A stretch of DNA of 64,000 nucleotides. Origin: Nematopogon swammerdamellus (Eukaryota > Arthropoda > Insecta > Lepidoptera > Adelidae). A program made the translations under genes and the position numbers. The stretch spans positions 20,101,151-20,165,150 of the forward strand of contig OX336353.1 of assembly GCA_946902875.1 (NCBI GenBank), in the 5' to 3' direction. Below, in pieces: positions 43,154 to 54,287 of the stretch (the stretch's first letter is position 1; the number at the start of each line of letters is the position of its first letter). The notes beneath the pieces are model-generated. The model saw nothing but the letters and a program-made list of their open reading frames with translations. It made no database searches and was not told the origin of the DNA.

Positions 43154-43462
43154 ACCGTGTGGGGCCGGTACTTAAAAAAGAATAGCCTCACCGCATCTCT
43201 TCCTGCACATGTCGTAAAAAAGGCGATTAAGAGATAAGGACAAGATGCCGTGCATAAGGGCGACAGGCTAGCCACCTCTCACTTTGGCTCTCATCCTTCC
43301 ACCGAGTCATGTAGCAGGTGGGTCTTTGTGCCTTACTTGCTGCTTGATAGTTACCTTGTCCTAATACTTTGCTAAATGTGTGGTCGGTGTTCTGACAACA
43401 CCGACTGCTCTGCTTACCCCGATTGTCGGGATACAGCGAGTGGTATGTGTGCATGTTCGTGA
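43154..43462 (+). mobile_element. HEAD2-(GT)n repeat, uninterrupted
   Basis: CCGTGTGGGGCCGGTACTT through GATAAGGACAAGATGCCGTG to GATTGTCGGGATACAGCG; gives the empty-site sequence for the SINE at 28.7-29.0 kb. Confidence 0.8.
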
Positions 43463-43674
43463 CTTGAGAAACCCGCCCCTCAAGAACAAAACATTTCGAT
43501 CCGCGTTTGGCGCTGAGTGCGAACTTCACGACACGCTGCTGGGGACGCTGTTTCCGCTGCTTATCAAACTGGGCGATTGGAATTGCGAAATTTTCGAAAC
43601 ATTACACAAAATCATTTGTTTTCATACACAAAATGATTTTGTATGATGAATTTGTATGATATAGTCTATATATA

Positions 43675-44204
43675 AGGTCTTTCAAAATTAGTTCATAGTA
43701 CGCTAAGGGACCCCCCCCCCCCCCCCCCCCCACCCCCCCCCCTTAGCTGTATCGGAAATAGATCACTTTTGAAGAAGAAAGAAGAATATTTTTTTACAAA
43801 AAAATTTTTTTTCTAATGAAAATGTAAAAAAAAACATTTTTTCTTAATCGTTTCAGTTTCATGCCAGGAACAAAAAAGTCTTCCAACATATAGATCTCTT
43901 TCTTTCAGAAATGGTGAAAAACCACAATTTTAGTTTTATTAGTATGGAATAGAAAGAATCTGATTTTTTTTACCAACTTACACGTGTTACGTCATAATGG
44001 TCATGAAGACTTGTTTGTTACTGTTATGAAACTGAATCGATTAGGCTATAAAAATGAACCACCTATTTTTTATTTAAATACATAAAAAAATATTTTACAT
44101 AAAAAAAAGCCCAAGGTCCAAAAAAATTTATATAGATTTTACTCCCTATCTATATGATACAGAACCGCCCCTTAGCGTACTATGAACTAATTTTGAAATA
44201 CCTT
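43675..44204. mobile_element. MITE (AGGTCTTTCAAAATTAGTTC ends), copy 2, opposite orientation
   Basis: Same element as 16218-16709, with a C21 run expanded next to the left end. Confidence 0.85.
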
Positions 44205-44222
44205 ATATACTATATTATATAT

Positions 44223-44395
44223 TCTCGGGTCCTTCAAGAGAGGCGGGAAGGGGCACCTGTCAGGCCGGCATGGCATTCACAGCCCCCGCATGCGGCCGAA
44301 TGTCCATAGGCGTCGCTAGACACCTTATGGGTGGCTCGGCGCCACATGTCGCGCTTACTATAACAAAAATCTAAATTAAAAAAAAAGCTGTCTCC
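44223..44395 (+). mobile_element. Jockey-like LINE 3' tail fragment
   Basis: CTCGGGTCCTTCAAGAGAGG to CGCGCTTACTATAACAAAAA. Confidence 0.78.
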
Positions 44396-44439
44396 TTCTA
44401 CGTGGAAATGTTTCTGGTTGAAACAAAACAATTTGTGTA

Positions 44440-45007
44440 GACTTTACAATGAGTTCTGACGAGGATGACGTGCTTTCAGTTTGAACGATTGCAGATGTCT
44501 CTGTTTCTGGGCTTGAACTCTCCTATCCGACTCGATAAACAAATACATTGTGTATGCACTATTTTTTTTATGTAAACAAACATGGGTGGCTGTGCCGAGA
44601 GACCAATGGTGCATTCGACAGAGCCAAAAACACCTCTCCTCGCGAAACCACGCTCAGTTAGGCGCCATGCCAGCAGATTTGCGGACTATTGCTATCTAGG
44701 CTGTCTAGCCCGTTAATACGACGTTTGAAGACACCCAGGTTAAAGGATTCGGGAAACACACTCGCCGGAAGACAGTTCCACAATATGCACACACAAATGT
44801 GTACGGCCACGACCCAATGTTTCGATGTTTTTGTGTAATGTTTCGAAAGAAACATTCGCAGGAGACGTGGCTTTAGTCAAGCGAGATATTTCGTGAGATT
44901 ATTTAGAACTAGAATCCTGTATTATCCTGGCGGCGCAACTGCAACTTGAACAAGGCCACTGACTGTGGCCGGTGCCATATTATTTCCAGTGCAACTGACA
45001 AGTGACA
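44440..45007 (+). mobile_element. Unclassified repeat (copy 2) with a possible transposase start and an insert
   Basis: CAATGAGTTCTGACGAGGAT codes MSSDEDDVLSV-stop, like the acidic starts of insect DNA-transposon proteins. CCGACTCGATAAACAAA is shared with 12266. An unrelated 200 bp insert (44555-44778) is flanked by TATGCAC. Confidence 0.5.
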
Positions 45008-45880
45008 AGCGACGGGTAGTCTGGGCGTCGTGAGAGGTCCGAGGTTCGAATCCGGTCGGCGGAATCAGTTTTTTCTGATGGCAAAATTTACGTGCATACC
45101 TACACCTGCTGTTTCGGAACCGGTGTAAAACTGTAGATCCCTTCCCTTGCCCCTTTTTTTTTTTTTTTTTTTTATGGAGCCTGACACAACATCCGTGATG
45201 TCAGCCCATAACACAGGGTGAACTAGGTGCCATGTCAGTGCTTCCCTTCATTTCATGTCATGTCGGCTACACTAAACTGGACGGAAAACACGAACTATTT
45301 ACATAGCCGTTTCGACCGACGTTTCGTTCAGTGCGGTGGTACCAACCCGGCCGGGATAAACCCTACCACCTAGTAAGGTAAGAAGGGAAGGGACCTACAG
45401 TTTAACGTAGAATCCGAACCACGGTCAGCCTCCAACGGTCGAGCGGTCACCCATCCAATCACTGACCGCGCTCAGCGTTGCTTAAAAACAGTTGACTAAC
45501 CAACCGCGCCACTGAGCTACCGAGGCTGACGAATTTTCTTATCCCTTAGTCGACTTTTACGACATGCGACGGGGAGAGATGCAGTGGGGCTATTCTTTTT
45601 AAGTACCGACCCCACACGGTTACAAACTTCCTAGGTGGTAGGTTCAAATTGTAGCCGACTGGCTTGGTAACCTAGCCGTATCACGTACCATGGTTGTGGA
45701 GATGGGCCTCATAGCAGCGGACAGCTCAGCTGTGTTCTCCTCTAGTCCAGTATAGCCAGCAATCCAAAGGGACGTCTCCGGTATGGCACCTACATTATCA
45801 GAGGTGATATTGGCTGGTCGCAGCATGTGCTTTGGCCCCTCTGATTCAGGCCACTCATAACGGATTAGATAAAAAAAATA
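45008..45880 (+). mobile_element. tRNA-derived SINE (family T) split by a 5S SINE
   Basis: Left part 45008-45156 (B box GGTTCGAATCCGGTCGGC), right part 45622-45880 (AGCCGACTGGCTTGGTAACC ... ATATTGGCTGGTCGCAGCAT, A-rich tail). Confidence 0.82.
45157..45621 (-). mobile_element. HEAD2 + tRNA/5S SINE nested in a tRNA SINE
   Basis: Nearly the same sequence as 4592-5076 (T21 end, CCAACCGCGCCACTGAGCTA, HEAD2 end). It splits a tRNA-type SINE that runs 45008-45156 and 45622-45880. Confidence 0.88.
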
Positions 45881-46083
45881 AAAAAAAAAAAAGTCAATAA
45901 TAGGTATCTGTCTGACCAGACTATAGTCCTACACCCTCTCATCCTCAAGCTAGAAGAAAAGTAAGTTGTCATATTTTATAAGAAACGTTTGGCAGTGTGT
46001 GCTCTAACTAAGCTAAGTAACATCGTTTGTAGTATCTACTGCTGTTTCTAATCGAACAGTGAGGGAGATATTGACAGCTAACT

Positions 46084-46235
46084 TAAGGGGGGGGGGGGGG
46101 GGGGGGGGGGTACTAGGCAAAACATCACATCATATTATCCTAACTATAGCCATATTTCAATAGATATAACTATAATTTATATGCTTATAGTTAGGTAAAG
46201 GTTCAAGGTATAATGTGTGATAGATTATTGTAATT
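46084..46235. mobile_element. End of a TTAA-flanked element with G24 run
   Basis: TTAAGGGG...GGTACTAGGCAAAACAT, then TTAGGTAAAGGTTCAAGGTA. The opposite end of a related element is at 50100-50250. Confidence 0.5.
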
Positions 46236-46272
46236 TAATCTTGTAAATTCTGTGTAAAATAATTGGGTGAAA

Positions 46273-47028
46273 AAATAAGTTATAAAAAACTAAAACCCGA
46301 CTACGTAAAAGCTAATTATGAAAATCGTTTAAATAAAAAAAAAATAGTTATAAAAAACTAAAACTCGTCTACGAAAAAGCAAATTATGAAAATAGTTTAA
46401 CTAAAAATAACAAAATAATGTTTTCCATATAATTTATCAGATACAGCATTTCTCTTTTTATATTGATTTTACCTTAGCACTAACTCTATAAATTTTTTTA
46501 TTATTTTTAACGTTCTAAATATAGAGCCGTGGTCGGGCGTTCTTCGTTCAACAAGACAAGTGAGGCCCTCGTCGTGCATTATTAGAGCGCGGAACTTAGG
46601 ACGGCCATCGCCATTGTGTCATACTGGCATCTTTTTGTAAGATCAGTCAGAGCCAATCTAAAATTATTATAAGTAGATACGTAGGTACATACCGAACATC
46701 AACGGCTATAATGCACAACGACGGTCTCACTTGTCTTGTTGAACGAAGAACGCCCGACCACGGCTCTATATTTAGAACGTTAAAAATAATAAATTTATCA
46801 AAATTTATAGAGTTAGTGCTAAGGTAAAATCAATATAAAAAGAGAAATGCTGTATCTGATAAATTATATGGAAAACATTATTTTGTTATTTTTAGTTAAA
46901 CTATTTTCATAATTTGCTTTTTCGTAGACGAGTTTTAGTTTTTTATAACTATTTTTTTTTTATTTAAACGATTTTCATAATTAGCTTTTACGTAGTCGGG
47001 TTTTAGTTTTTTATAACTTATTTTTTTT
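46273..47028. mobile_element. Foldback element, ~310 bp arms
   Basis: Arms 46273-46585 and 46708-47028 are complementary almost throughout; each arm starts with two direct copies of GTTATAAAAAACTAAAAC. Confidence 0.88.
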
Positions 47029-47093
47029 TATTTTAGGCTTTTTTAAAAACTGTTTGCATACTTTAAATGTTGTATGTAACTCGTATATTGATT

Positions 47094-47390
47094 TTTTTAT
47101 GGAATCTGACACATCACCTACAGGCTACAACATCCGTGATGTCAGCCCATAACATAACACCGGGTGAACTTGGTGCCACGTCAGTGCTTCCCTTCGGTCG
47201 TACCGGCTACACTAAATACATAGCCGTTTCTACCGACCTTTCATTCAGTGCGGTGCGGTGGTACCAACACGGGCGGGTTAAACCCTACCACCTAGTATTA
47301 TAAGAAGGAAGTCATATCCCTTAGTCGCCTTTTACGACATACACGGGGAGAGATACAGTGGGGCTATTCTTTTATATAAGTACCGGCTTG
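47094..47390 (-). mobile_element. SINE body with HEAD2, small rearrangements
   Basis: Short duplications (CATAACATAACACC, GTGCGGTGCGGTGG) and loss of ~20 bp in the core. Confidence 0.75.
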
Positions 47391-47740
47391 ATACTATCCG
47401 TCCATTTATTTGTCGTGATCTCTATTTCAAACTAAAGTTTTCTGCAAATAGCGCATGAGTGAGTACCTACATATATATACAAATTATGTATAGTTGAACG
47501 ATGTATAGTCTTGAAGTAATAAAATGAAAAGTCAGTCAGAGCAAGACCGAAGACTGAGCTGTGTAAGTACACGATTTTCTTTGTCTATGTAAGTAAATAT
47601 ATCTGGCTGGGGTGAAGCGGATTCGGGAAGTAAGTAAACCAATCAGTTCAAGGCCGATGACCGAGGGAGGTTTCAGGTTGTACATAGTTGAATAATGTAC
47701 TCACTCGAAGCAGGTAAGCCACTAAGGCGAGGCCAAAGCT

Positions 47741-48330
47741 ACTGATATTATTTTTATAGTAAGCGCGAAATGTGGCGCCGAGCCACCCATAAGGTGTCTA
47801 GCGATGCCCATGGAGATTCGGTAGCATGCGGAGGCTGCGAATGCCATGCCGGCCTGACAGGTGCCCAGGTTGAAGGCCCCAAAACAGTACTTGGGGGAAA
47901 ATATTTCTCTCTGTTTGTATTTCAACAGGCTCTGATTTAGCTATGTATTCCTACGGAGTTGCAGTGGTTTTAGATCGCGGGACATTTGGGAGTCACCTAC
48001 TATTCGCACGGCTCGACGCTGGATCGAGTTCAGAGGCGCCAGCTGGTATTTGACTGAGCCATCCCATAGGTGCGGTGCGAGCAGTACCGAATCTGCGATT
48101 TATACGGCCTTGCCCTCGATGTCACGCCGGAAGTTTAGATCGTGCGAAAATTCGACTCGGAGGACCCCGAGGTGGTCGCAAAATTTAAGTGACGTGCCTT
48201 GGTAGGAAGGAGCTGGTGTGAACGCCGCTCTCTTCGCACTGAACGCGCAAACTTGTATCTTGGAGGTATTTAACTTGAACAACTTGCTACGGCCCATTCG
48301 GAAATAGAGCCGAGTGTTTGCTCAAGTTCA
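47741..48330 (-). mobile_element. Jockey-like LINE fragment (minus)
   Basis: Minus strand RT block with LNTSKIQVCAFSAKRAAFT, LGVLRVEFSHDLNFRRDIEG and the 3' end LGTCQAGMAFAAS. Decayed. Confidence 0.72.
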
Positions 48331-48344
48331 GACACAAGTCTTCG

Positions 48345-48720
48345 CCTCTTCTCATCCACATGCCGCCTAGTTGAAGGGTAACTGGTGTAGAACCCGTGTT
48401 CCGTACTCTCGTATGTATAAAAATGATATGTTGCCCCCTGAATGCTACGCCCACGCCTTCAACGTTAGCAAGGCTCAGTGCTGCGCATTATCTGCGAAGG
48501 TCGATTTGAAGGTCCTTTTGCTTTCCAAGCCAGTTTCTAAGTCAGCGTCATACCTGTCTGGAAGCACCTGAACCTCCTGGGCACCGCCATTTCCAAAGAC
48601 GTAGGTTTCCGGCAACTAATCGAGTCTAGGGCTAAAACTGCACCCAGAAAATTGGCAATACTTTTTCGCAATCGGCGGTTCTTTTTTCGCAATCGGCGGT
48701 TCTTCTCTTCCCGCTTAGTA
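48345..48720 (+). mobile_element. Jockey-like LINE fragment (plus), head-to-head with previous
   Basis: NVSKAQCCALSAK, LNLLGTAISKDVGFRQLIES, RAKTAPRKLAILFRNRRF in shifting frames. Confidence 0.7.
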
Positions 48721-48800
48721 TCTTAATATCCCGCTTAGCTGAAGGGTAACTTGCATCCGAAAATATTGTAGGTATTAGGTATATTTAATGTACCTACCTT

Positions 48801-49170
48801 TTTTTTTTATGGAAACTTGACACGGATGGCTACATCACCTACAACATCCGTGATGTCAGCCCATAACACCGGGGTGAACTAGGTGCCATGTCAGTGCTTC
48901 CCTTGATTTCGCGCCGGCTACACTGAACTGGACGGAAAACACGAACTATTTACATAGCCGTTTCGACCGACGTTTCGATCAGTGCGGTGGTACCAACCCG
49001 GCCGGGATAAACCCTACCACCTAGTAAGGTCGGCGGTCATCCATCCAATAACTGACCTGACCGCACCATTAAGCTGCCGAGGCTGACGATCCCTTAGTCG
49101 ACTTTTACGACATGCGACGGGGAGAGATGCAGTGGGGCTATTCTTTTTAAGTACCGACCCCACACGGTAC
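48801..49170 (-). mobile_element. HEAD2 SINE with deleted 5S segment
   Basis: Body, then only remnants of the tRNA/5S head (GGTCGGCGGTCATCCATCCA), then HEAD2 to 49170. Confidence 0.8.
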
Positions 49171-49721
49171 ACCTACACTACATATTATGCTTACACTAGG
49201 TACCTACATGGACATTTAATACCAATTTATTTTAACATAGTACTGTGGTGGTACTGTATCTAATAATAATAATATTATATATCTATATAAAATTTGCGGT
49301 AGATCAGTGAGTAAGTATGTAGGTATATTACCAACAATACCATGTCGCTTCTTCGCGTCGTCGTCGCGCGGTGGGTGGGGGCGCGCGGTGCGGGGCGCGG
49401 GCGACCACGGTTCATCGCGAATAATCGCGATTCATACATACATTCGCTACACATTTTGCTCTATTTCTCTGTACACATAAGTTTAATAGATAGCAAAGTA
49501 TATATTTTCGTTTCGTATATAATTATCTTTAATTTGATACCCCACTCAATATATTTTGAAAAACTAATTTGACATTTTGACGCCGTGCGTCCGCCATTTT
49601 GAATTTTGAAAATTGTTATATAGCCTATGACACTCCCGTGAGTAAGACGAATCCAATAGCACAAGAATTATTCAAATCGGTCCAGTACTTTAGGCTGTAG
49701 AGTGGAATATAGATAGTCACA

Positions 49722-49769
49722 TACATACATACATACATACAAACATACATACATACATACATACATACA
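49722..49769. repeat. (CATA)n microsatellite
   Basis: Run of CATACATA units, interrupted once by CAAACATA, at the tail of a repeat whose next bases are ACGCCAAACTCATACCC. Confidence 0.9.
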
Positions 49770-50099
49770 CGCCAAACTCATACCCTTCCTTTTTTGGCTT
49801 CGCCGTAGTCGGGTAAAAAGTGGTAAAAACGTTCGAAATGCATTTGCTATTTCGTCACAAATACGTCCATACAAAAAACGCTCTCTCACGGCAACGGCCC
49901 AAAATTTAGAATGTTCAAAGATAGTTCAGTGAAAAACCATTTTCTGTAAGCGTTGGAGTTTATTTAGATGATTCTTAGTCTTATTGACTCTAAGCTCAAT
50001 GAAGCATTTTCGTATTAGATGCATTTGTAAAAAATGGCGAAGGAAATAGCAAAGGCATTTTTTAACGATTTTACCACTTTTCAACCACATATTTTAAAA

Positions 50100-50250
50100 G
50101 GAATTTATAAAATTAAATGAAAAATAATGTATTCACATTATACCTTGAATCTTTACCTAACTATAGGCATATATATTATAGTTAAATCACTTGAAATATG
50201 GGTATGGTTAGGTAAATGCGAAGTGCTTTTGCCTAGTACCCCCCCTTAAC
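50100..50250. mobile_element. End of a TTAA-flanked element
   Basis: TACCTTGAATCTTTACCTAA ... TTTTGCCTAGTACCCCCCCT-TAA, complement of 46084-46235. Confidence 0.5.
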
Positions 50251-50572
50251 GTTAATTCAAATAAATGAATGTGCATGTCCAAACGTCAGTTTTAATGTTG
50301 TTTGCCTGAAAAGATGTTGTAGGTGATGTAGCCAAACGTGTCAGTTTCCTTAAAAAAAAAAAAAAACTCTGTTACCTTCCTACTACATACACCCTGTTCA
50401 CTAATTCACCGAATACAAAGGCAAGTTTTCTTGTCCGTTCTTCTTCCTCGCCGTGCTGGCAGAATGGAAGAATAAAAACATATTTTTGACTGGTCAGAAA
50501 CAAAAACTGCAAGTAGAATTTATGAAAATTGTTTTATTAATGTCTTATTCTATTTCCTTTATCCACTTTGTT

Positions 50573-51133
50573 AGGGTTCCGTATCCGGTACGGGACCCTA
50601 TTACTAAGCCTACGCCGTCTGTCTGTCTATCTGTCTGTCTGTTCGTCCGTCCGTCTGTCCGAGGCTGTATCTCTTGAACCGTAATGGGTAGCCCGTTGAA
50701 ATCACAGATTAAGGGTTATTGTGGCCGATTTATAGTAAAAAGATCACGGGGGTTCCCATAGAAGAAACTAAAAAGTGTAGGCGCGGGCACCATCTACCGA
50801 AAAGAGTATGAAGCATTTTTTTTAATTTTTTTTATGGAAACTGACACGGTTGGCTACATCACCTACAACATCCGTGATGTCAGCCCATAACACCGGATGA
50901 ACTTGGTGCCACGTCAGTGCCTCCGTCGGTCGTGCCGGCTACACTGAATTGGACGGAAAACACAAACTATTTACATAGCCGTTTCGATCGACCTTTCATT
51001 CAGTGCGGTGGTATCAACCCGGGCGGGATAATGGAATATGCACTAATCATTAATGGTGTGAGGGGCGCTGACCGTGACATGGCGATACGGAACCCTCGGT
51101 GCGCGAGTTCGACTCGCATTGGCCGGTTTTTTT
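50573..51133 (+). mobile_element. Family-D repeat interrupted by a SINE
   Basis: Left part to 50825, right part from 51032 (ATGGTGTGAGGGGCGCTGAC ... CGCATTGGCCGGTTTTTTT). Confidence 0.82.
50826..51031 (-). mobile_element. SINE body nested in family-D repeat
   Basis: From poly-T to CAACCCGGGCGGGATAATGG; splits the family-D copy 50573-51133. Confidence 0.8.
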
Positions 51134-51433
51134 AAAGTTCTGTGGTTAGTAACTAGAACCATAGCTTCCGGCTCGCCCAACAACTGCCGCACATAGGTGC
51201 TGGACCATTCACGATAGGTGCGCGTACATAGCCTCGTTATATTTCGCCGGCGCGGCGGCGCCGCGTAGTTTCAGAGGCTATGTACTGTACAGTCGGGCGG
51301 TCGGGCCTACTACGTGTCGGCGTATCTAGGCTGTATAGGTGTAGAGATCTTCTGCATACCGATACACCTTGAAGTGGACGCCTGGAGGCGAGGCCGCTGT
51401 GCCCGCCTATCGATTGCGGGAGTCGCGGATAGT

Positions 51434-51463
<30 letters not shown>
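51434..51463. repeat. G30 homopolymer
   Basis: Flanked by GGATAGT and ATAGGTGGGG in a GC-rich unassigned stretch (51134-51570). Confidence 0.9.
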
Positions 51464-51464
<1 letters not shown>

Positions 51465-51619
51465 TAGGTGGGGAGTGCTGTCCGGCCGCGGGGGGAGGGG
51501 TGCCGGAGGGGCCTCAGACGAGGAGAGGCGCCACTCATGCGGGACACGGCAGGGAGGGGAGTGCTAATTGAATATTGAGAATTTATCGATATCGATCAAA
51601 TACCTCACTATTGGGTTCA

Positions 51620-51945
51620 TTTTTTTTTTTGTGAAAACTGACGGCTGGCTAAATCACCTACAGCATCCGTGATGTCAGCCCAAAGCACCGGGTGAACTTG
51701 GGTGCCACGTCAGCGCTTCCCTTCGGTCGTGCCGGCTACACTGAACTGAACGGAAAACTATTTACATAGCCGTTTCGACCGATCTTTCATTCAGTGCGGT
51801 GGTATCAACCCGGGCGGGTTAAACCGAGGGTTAAACCCTACCACCTAGTAATATAAGGGAGTCATATCTCTTGGTCGCCTTTTACGACATACACGGGGAG
51901 AGATGCAGTGGGACTATTCTTTTAAAGTACCGGCCCCACACGGTA
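51620..51945 (-). mobile_element. SINE body with HEAD2
   Basis: Poly-T at left, body with a 13 bp duplication (GGGTTAAACCGAGGGTTAAA), HEAD2 to CACGGTAC. Confidence 0.8.
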
Positions 51946-52141
51946 CATAATGAATTTATGCATCCAATTGCTTACATACTGAATGTTCAGCTTTTATATG
52001 CCAAGTAAGATACATGCCTAACTTTTACCAAGGTTAGGTAGGTAGGTATTTTTACTCTAAGAAAAAAAAACACCATCAAAATGCATGTAAGCCCCCGGGA
52101 ACATCTTAACTTAGAGATATTAAAAAAATTATATAAAAATA

Positions 52142-52213
52142 TGCGTTGGCCGAGAATCGAACTCGGATCAACTGCTTGGAAGGCAACTATGCTGACTATT
52201 ACACCACCAACGC
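52142..52213 (-). tRNA. tRNA-Gly(UCC), copy 1
   Basis: 72 nt cloverleaf read on the minus strand: acceptor GCGTTGG / CCAACGC, anticodon loop CTTCCAA (UCC), T arm CCGAG-TTCGATT-CTCGG with both stem strands changed together relative to the usual CCGGG/CCCGG, discriminator A. A short T run follows as Pol III terminator. Confidence 0.85.
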
Positions 52214-52329
52214 ATGTGATGTTATAGTCCAATACTATAAATAGTTGAAAATTACTAAACATTTAGAGTTTTAGAAATAGAAGAGTTAATATTTACACAA
52301 GTGTGGACCGAATCTAATTATAAAAAAAA

Positions 52330-52401
52330 TGCGTTAGCCGAGAATCGAACTCGGATCAACTGCTTGGAAGGCAACTTTGCTGACCATTACACCACCAACG
52401 C
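52330..52401 (-). tRNA. tRNA-Gly(UCC), copy 2
   Basis: Same gene as its neighbours, 188 bp away. One base in the 3' acceptor strand makes a G-U pair (CTAACGC instead of CCAACGC), still foldable. A T7-T8 terminator follows at once. Confidence 0.82.
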
Positions 52402-52517
52402 ATGTAATGTAATACTCCAATACTGTAAATAGTTAAAAATTACTAAACATTTAGAGTTTTAGAAATAGAAGAGTTAATATTTACACAAGTGTGGACCGAA
52501 TCTAATTATAAAAAAAA

Positions 52518-52589
52518 TGCGTTGGCCGAGAATCGAACTCGGATCAACTGCTTGGAAGGCAACTTTGCTGACCATTACACCACCAACGC
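52518..52589 (-). tRNA. tRNA-Gly(UCC), copy 3
   Basis: Intact acceptor, anticodon and T stems; anticodon loop CTTCCAA. T-run terminator follows. Flanking spacer almost identical to that of copies 2 and 4. Confidence 0.85.
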
Positions 52590-52706
52590 ATGTAATGTAA
52601 TACTCCAATACTGTAAATAGTTGAAAATTACTAAACATTTAGAGTTTTAGAAATAGAAGAGTTAATATTTACACAAGTGTGGACCGAATCTAATTATAAA
52701 AAAAAA

Positions 52707-52778
52707 TGCGTTGGCCGAGAATCGAACTCGGATCAACTGCTTGGAAGGCAACTATGCTGACCATTACACCACCAACGC
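52707..52778 (-). tRNA. tRNA-Gly(UCC), copy 4
   Basis: First copy in transcription order on the minus strand; all stems pair; T8 terminator follows. The upstream flank (52779 onward) is not part of the repeated spacer. Confidence 0.85.
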
Positions 52779-52892
52779 ATGCTACAAAACATCTTAATTC
52801 AAAACTCACTATGTATAAAGACTTTTGAATAGGTTGAATGATACGCAATGTTATTTACTCAGGTCTTATCTGAAATTTCAGATAATTTAGTT

Positions 52893-53232
52893 TTTAGGGT
52901 TCCGTACACCGCGGTTTGTCGTGGGCTGTATCTATTGAACCGCAATAGATAGCCGGTCCTATTCACAGAATATGTGTTATTATAGCGGATATCGTATCAA
53001 ATAATAAAAAAAGTTAAAAATTAAGGAGGAGGAAAAACGTTATACGTTAAATGTGTTTTTACATTTTTTTTTATTGGTTTTTCTCTATCGTAATAACCCT
53101 AATACATACTCGTACAAGCGTCAAAGTTGGGGTCGCTTTAATACATAACAAAGTAAAACAACAATAATAAAAACCGGTTACTATTTGGTTGTACGGAACC
53201 CTCCTCGGTGCGCGAGTCCGACTCGCACTTGT
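52893..53232 (+). mobile_element. Family-D repeat, degenerate
   Basis: AGGGTTCCGTACACCGCGGT, TATTGAACCGCAATAGATAG and CGGTGCGCGAGTCCGACTCG remain. Confidence 0.72.
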
Positions 53233-53639
53233 TACTTATATTAATTGACCTTGAACGCGATGAGTTCGTCTTCATCTTCATATCGTACATATTTATTGAC
53301 TTACAAATTCAGTAATGCGTTTAGCTTTATTTATGTATGTATAGTATCGTAAATAAAGTGAAACAGGCGAAAATATAGACAAGTCTCTATTGATATAAAA
53401 ATCTATCTTACAAATAAACTATTTCTGCTATTTGCTACGCAAATTAAAAAATTTGCTCTCTTTTATATATTTTATTTTAGTTACGAAATGTTTGATAACA
53501 TAAATGAAATATAATCCAGCATTTAGCAAGGAAAATAATAATTCGTAACGTCAAATTTATAGTAAATTATTTAATCAAAACCATTAAACAAATTATTCAA
53601 ATTAAATCGATTATTTTTGCCGCAGCGTCTCCCCGCACT

Positions 53640-53850
53640 AGGGGCCTGGGAGCGCTCTCCAAGAACGGCGGCAGTCCGCGCGAGTGATTTGCGCCGCGCG
53701 CCGCTCTGCCTCCGCGCCGCCGCCCCGCCGCCGCGACACGCGGGCTAGTGGTGTGTGCCATGTTTCAGTCTATCGACGTCTTTTAATTATGGCAATGTCT
53801 CGACTTCTTGTCCTAACTTTACGGAAAAGCAATTCAGTGATGTGGTAAAG
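53640..53850 (+). other. GC-rich candidate promoter / 5' non-coding exon
   Basis: A ~140 bp GC-rich, CpG-rich island in AT-rich surroundings, followed by short upstream-type ORFs and a perfect donor GTGGTAAAG|GTAAGT at 53851. No downstream coding exon found, so the gene would extend past the window or the signal is fortuitous. Confidence 0.3.
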
Positions 53851-53892
53851 GTAAGTACGTAAGGTACCCAGACGCGCTTAACCCTACTGAAA

Positions 53893-53975
53893 GAAAACCA
53901 AGAACGCTACGTGGGGATCAAACCCGCGTCTTCGCTATCTGCTACTGCTTGATCACACCACAATAGAGCTCTATC
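53893..53975 (-). mobile_element. tRNA-like sequence (SINE head or tRNA relic)
   Basis: Minus strand GTGGTGTGATCAAGCAGTAG and GCGGGTTTGATCCCCACGTA look like degenerate A and B boxes; no proper acceptor stem. Confidence 0.4.
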
Positions 53976-54287
53976 GAAAACCTATATCTTTGTCTTTTAC
54001 ATAAAAATAGACAGCGACGGATCTTCATCGGTGCATTCGTAGCACTAAGAGGGGTATGACAGGAGTAATGTAAATTCTGAATCAATGAAGACAAATATTC
54101 TTAATTATGTTGCAATATTTAACATTAAATCGGACGATCGGAATGAGCTAACACGGTTGCCGATAGGTGCTTCTGAGGGGAATTGTATTTTTATTTCCAG
54201 CACCTCCGTCCACCTCGGTGGTAAAGTCGACCCTAGTACAGCCGCGACTATGCTGATGCTCAGTCGCAGTCGAGTGCGCGGCTTATC

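Larger units (their letters stand above)
52142..52778 (-). repeat. Tandem array carrying four tRNA-Gly genes (188-189 bp unit)
   Basis: Discriminator positions 52142, 52330, 52518 and 52707 give spacings of 188, 188 and 189. The ~116 bp spacer (CTCCAATACTGTAAATAGTT ... GTGGACCGAATCTAATTA) is repeated nearly unchanged. Confidence 0.85.

Noticed and set aside
43711..43742. Assembly gap filler
   Set aside because: The C run lies at a transposon terminus that already has six G/C in the other copy, so biological expansion is more likely, though its exact length is unreliable.
52142..52778. CRISPR-like regular array at the tRNA cluster
   Set aside because: The repeats are whole tRNA genes with conserved spacers.
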